From assembly GCF_023653455.1 (NCBI RefSeq), contig NZ_JAKEDR010000031.1, forward strand, positions 1 to 26,714: a DNA stretch of 26,714 bases, written 5' to 3'. Position numbers and translations under genes: made by a program. Under the pieces are notes generated by a model that made no database searches, was not told the DNA's origin, and saw only the letters and a list, made by a program, of their open reading frames with translations. Source of the stretch: Paraclostridium ghonii (lineage in GTDB: Bacteria > Bacillota > Clostridia > Peptostreptococcales > Peptostreptococcaceae). Within the stretch, counting starts at the first letter, position 1. Every line of letters begins with the position of its first letter. Shown here piece by piece: positions 24,765-26,714 of the stretch.

Positions 24765-26090
24765 TTAACTTAAATAAGCTTTTGTTCCTTTTCTAAAATA
24801 GAAAACAATTGAGAAAAATACTGTTAATAATTCAGCAATCGGTATAGCTAGCCATATACCATTTAACCCTATAAAATTAGGTAGTAAAGTGATTGTAGCA
24901 ACTACAAATATTAAAGATCTTAAAACTGATATTATTGCAGATATCTGTCCATTTCCTATAGCTGTAAAATATCCTGACATAAAAATATTTGTTCCTATTA
25001 TTAAAAATCCATATGAAAATAACCTTATGCCTGATGTAGCAATTGTGTAAACTTCTAAATCATTAGTAAATATAGATATTATATAGTCTCCACCAAACAT
25101 AGAAATTAAAAATATAACTACAGAACTCCACCCAATAGTTATAAAGCTATGCTTTAAACTTTCTTTTATCTTCTCTTTATTTTTCGCTCCAAAATTGTAA
25201 CTAATCATAGGGCCAATACCAACTGCAATTCCAAAATACACCGCTATAAAGAAATAGTATATATATATTATTATAGACATTGCAGCAACTCCATTTTCTC
25301 CACTAAAAGTTAATATACTTTTATTAAATAAAAAAGTAGTGATTCCTGTTGATAGTTCTGTAAACATCTCAGAACTACCATTATAACACGAGTTAAATAA
25401 TTCTTTAAAATTGGCTTTTGGTTTTGTAAACTCTAAATTTGAATTATTTCCTTTGAAATACATTATTCCTATTATTCCCGAAATAGTTATAGCTATATAA
25501 GTTCCTAATCCAGCTCCTAAAATTCCCATGTCAAAAACTACTATAAATAAAAAATCAAAAACTACATTTAAAACTAACCCTAATGTAGACATTAAAAGAG
25601 ATACTTTTGGGCTTCCATCTACTCTTGCATAATATTCAAAATATAACTTTAACATCATTGGAATCGTCATAAGTACAGTTATTAACCCGTATGTCTTTGC
25701 ATATGGAAATAATTTATCTGTTGTTCCTAAAAATTTAAGTATAGGATTTAAAAATATTAAACTCAAAATAGTAAGTACTATACCTATTATTATTAAAACT
25801 AATGTTATAAATGAAAATAGCTCATTAGCTTCCTTTTTATTTTTTTCTCCAAGTTTAATTCCAACTAATGCTCCTGATCCAGTTGCTAACATAACCGCAA
25901 TTCCAAACACTACACATGTTATAGGTATTACAATATTTATTGATGCTAATGCATCTGAGTTTACATACCTAGATACGAAGAACCCATCTACAGTTGTATA
26001 AAATGATAAAAATATCATAGTTATAATAGATGGAAATACGTATCTTAAAAATTCCTTATAGTTTTGTTTTTTTGCAAATACTTCTTCCAT
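24765..26090 (-). CDS. MATE-family multidrug exporter, second copy
   Basis: A 441-residue protein with twelve membrane segments, similar in layout to the first MATE: FLRYVFPSIITMIFLSFYTTVDGFFVSR at the start and GIAVMLATGSGALVGIKLG in the third helix region. GAGGTG precedes the ATG. It is divergent from a MerR gene at the right edge, and its promoter has the same 19-bp spacer and dyad as the first MATE, so drug-induced activation by MerR is likely. No evident terminator follows, and the RelA/SpoT-domain gene begins 93 bases downstream. Confidence 0.92.
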   Translation of the reverse strand: MEEVFAKKQNYKEFLRYVFPSIITMIFLSFYTTVDGFFVSRYVNSDALASINIVIPITCVVFGIAVMLATGSGALVGIKLGEKNKKEANELFSFITLVLIIIGIVLTILSLIFLNPILKFLGTTDKLFPYAKTYGLITVLMTIPMMLKLYFEYYARVDGSPKVSLLMSTLGLVLNVVFDFLFIVVFDMGILGAGLGTYIAITISGIIGIMYFKGNNSNLEFTKPKANFKELFNSCYNGSSEMFTELSTGITTFLFNKSILTFSGENGVAAMSIIIYIYYFFIAVYFGIAVGIGPMISYNFGAKNKEKIKESLKHSFITIGWSSVVIFLISMFGGDYIISIFTNDLEVYTIATSGIRLFSYGFLIIGTNIFMSGYFTAIGNGQISAIISVLRSLIFVVATITLLPNFIGLNGIWLAIPIAELLTVFFSIVFYFRKGTKAYLS

Positions 26091-26126
26091 TTTCTCACCT
26101 CTAATTTTTTTAATAATTGATATTAC

Positions 26127-26169
26127 TTGACATTAATAATTGTGAAGGATATAGTAACTATATTGTCAA
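26127..26169. promoter_or_regulatory. Overlapping divergent promoters and operator for the second MATE and MerR genes
   Basis: Minus strand (MATE): -35 TTGACA (26164-26169), 19-bp spacer ATATAGTTACTATATCCTT, -10 CACAAT (26139-26144). Plus strand (merR): -35 TTGACA (26127-26132), 17-bp spacer, -10 TATAGT (26150-26155). A palindrome ATATAG-N3-CTATAT (26149-26163) covers the merR -10 and lies between the MATE -35 and -10. One bound MerR dimer could activate MATE and repress its own gene. Confidence 0.8.
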
Positions 26170-26203
26170 TAAATTTTTCAAAATAAAAATTGAGGTGATA
26201 TAT

Positions 26204-26714
26204 TTGAAATTTACAGTAGGTGAATTAGCAAAGCTTCATGGAATGAGTAAACAAACATTGATATATTATGATAATATAGATTTATTTAAACCTAAAATTG
26301 TTGATAAAAACAATGGGTATAGGTATTATACTTCTGATCAACTAGAAGTTTTAGACAGTATATTAGTTTTAAGAGAGCTAGGAATACCTATAAAAGAAAT
26401 TAAAGATTTTTTAACAAAAAGAGATGACAATAAAGCTTTAATTCTTTTAAAAGAACAAAAAAGCAAACTACAATCTCAACTTAAAAATATAAAAAAAAGT
26501 ATACTTAGACTTGAAAATAAAATAGAAACAATTGAAAGTTTGAATGAATATGATGATAAAGTTTACTTTAAAGAAATGGATGATGAATTTCTTATTACTC
26601 AAAAAGTTGAAAATCCTTTTCAACTCTTACAAACTGATATTGCATTTAAGAAACTTTTAACTATAGTTACTAATAATAAGTATCCATATAACTATCAAAT
26701 AGGAACTATAATAT
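26204..26714 (+). CDS. MerR-family regulator, 3' end beyond the window
   Basis: At least 170 residues are visible. The start is TTG 26204, with GAGGTGAT upstream. The N-terminus (KFTVGELAKLHGMSKQTLIYYDNIDLF, then YRYYTSDQLEVLDSI) is a MerR winged helix-turn-helix. A coiled-coil stretch follows (about residues 85-110), then the start of a probable effector domain containing VYFKEMDDEFLITQKV. It is divergent from the second MATE exporter and is the likely activator of that gene and repressor of its own. The C-terminal domain is cut, so its ligand class cannot be judged. Confidence 0.88.
   Translation, partial: MKFTVGELAKLHGMSKQTLIYYDNIDLFKPKIVDKNNGYRYYTSDQLEVLDSILVLRELGIPIKEIKDFLTKRDDNKALILLKEQKSKLQSQLKNIKKSILRLENKIETIESLNEYDDKVYFKEMDDEFLITQKVENPFQLLQTDIAFKKLLTIVTNNKYPYNYQIGTII

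Noticed and set aside
1..26714. Mobile elements, CRISPR arrays, prophage or tRNA-linked integration
   Set aside because: No transposase, integrase, regularly spaced repeats, tRNA or flanking direct repeats were seen. All repeats found are terminators, operators or the copA domain repeat.

Overview
The window is a very AT-rich stretch with Gram-positive signals throughout: strong Shine-Dalgarno sequences such as AGGAGG and GGAGGTGAT, TTG starts, sigma-A type promoters and many intrinsic terminators. Composition and gene content (oppABCDF, DUF378, DUF1622, EFR1, NhaC-type carriers, an InhA-like M6 protease) suggest a Clostridia chromosome, most likely Peptostreptococcaceae (Paraclostridium, Paeniclostridium or Clostridioides relatives). 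That placement is an inference. I found no rRNA, tRNA, CRISPR array, insertion sequence, integrase or phage gene.

Layout. Positions 1-788 (+) hold the end of one small membrane protein and one complete unknown membrane protein. Positions 841-6246 (-) are a complete oligopeptide importer, oppABCDF, with an internal terminator after oppA. Positions 6431-8515 (-) hold an NhaC-family carrier and an ECF transporter S component. oppA and nhaC share a 78-bp promoter block of identical length and about 79% identity, which suggests joint control of peptide uptake and this carrier. Positions 8719-11229 (-) encode a Cu(I) P-type ATPase behind a CsoR-like operator. Its reading frame contains TGA at codon 17, exactly where the first Cys of the first GMxCxxC metal-binding motif should be. 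Positions 11354-13748 (-) hold a MerR regulator and a MATE exporter. A DUF378 protein follows, then on the + strand a CPBP protease and a DUF1622 protein.

Positions 15713-16944 (-) are a MarR-EFR1 (flavodoxin/ferredoxin) operon with a palindromic operator on its -35. Positions 17100-19445 (-) encode a secreted InhA-like metalloprotease, and 19578-21251 (-) a membrane-anchored MutS-type ATPase. Position 21410 (+) starts a cysteine hydrolase, followed by an MFS transporter (-), an unusual RelA/SpoT-domain protein (-), a second MATE exporter (-), and a divergent second MerR regulator cut by the right edge.

The main points for follow-up are: (1) the in-frame TGA in copA, which could be selenocysteine, a nonsense mutation or an error; (2) two MATE genes with matching 19-bp-spacer MerR-type promoters carrying nearly the same dyad; (3) the shared oppA/nhaC promoter block; (4) a RelA/SpoT-like synthetase domain with an altered GYxSxH motif and a long C-terminal region of unknown function; (5) a MutS-type ATPase with membrane segments.
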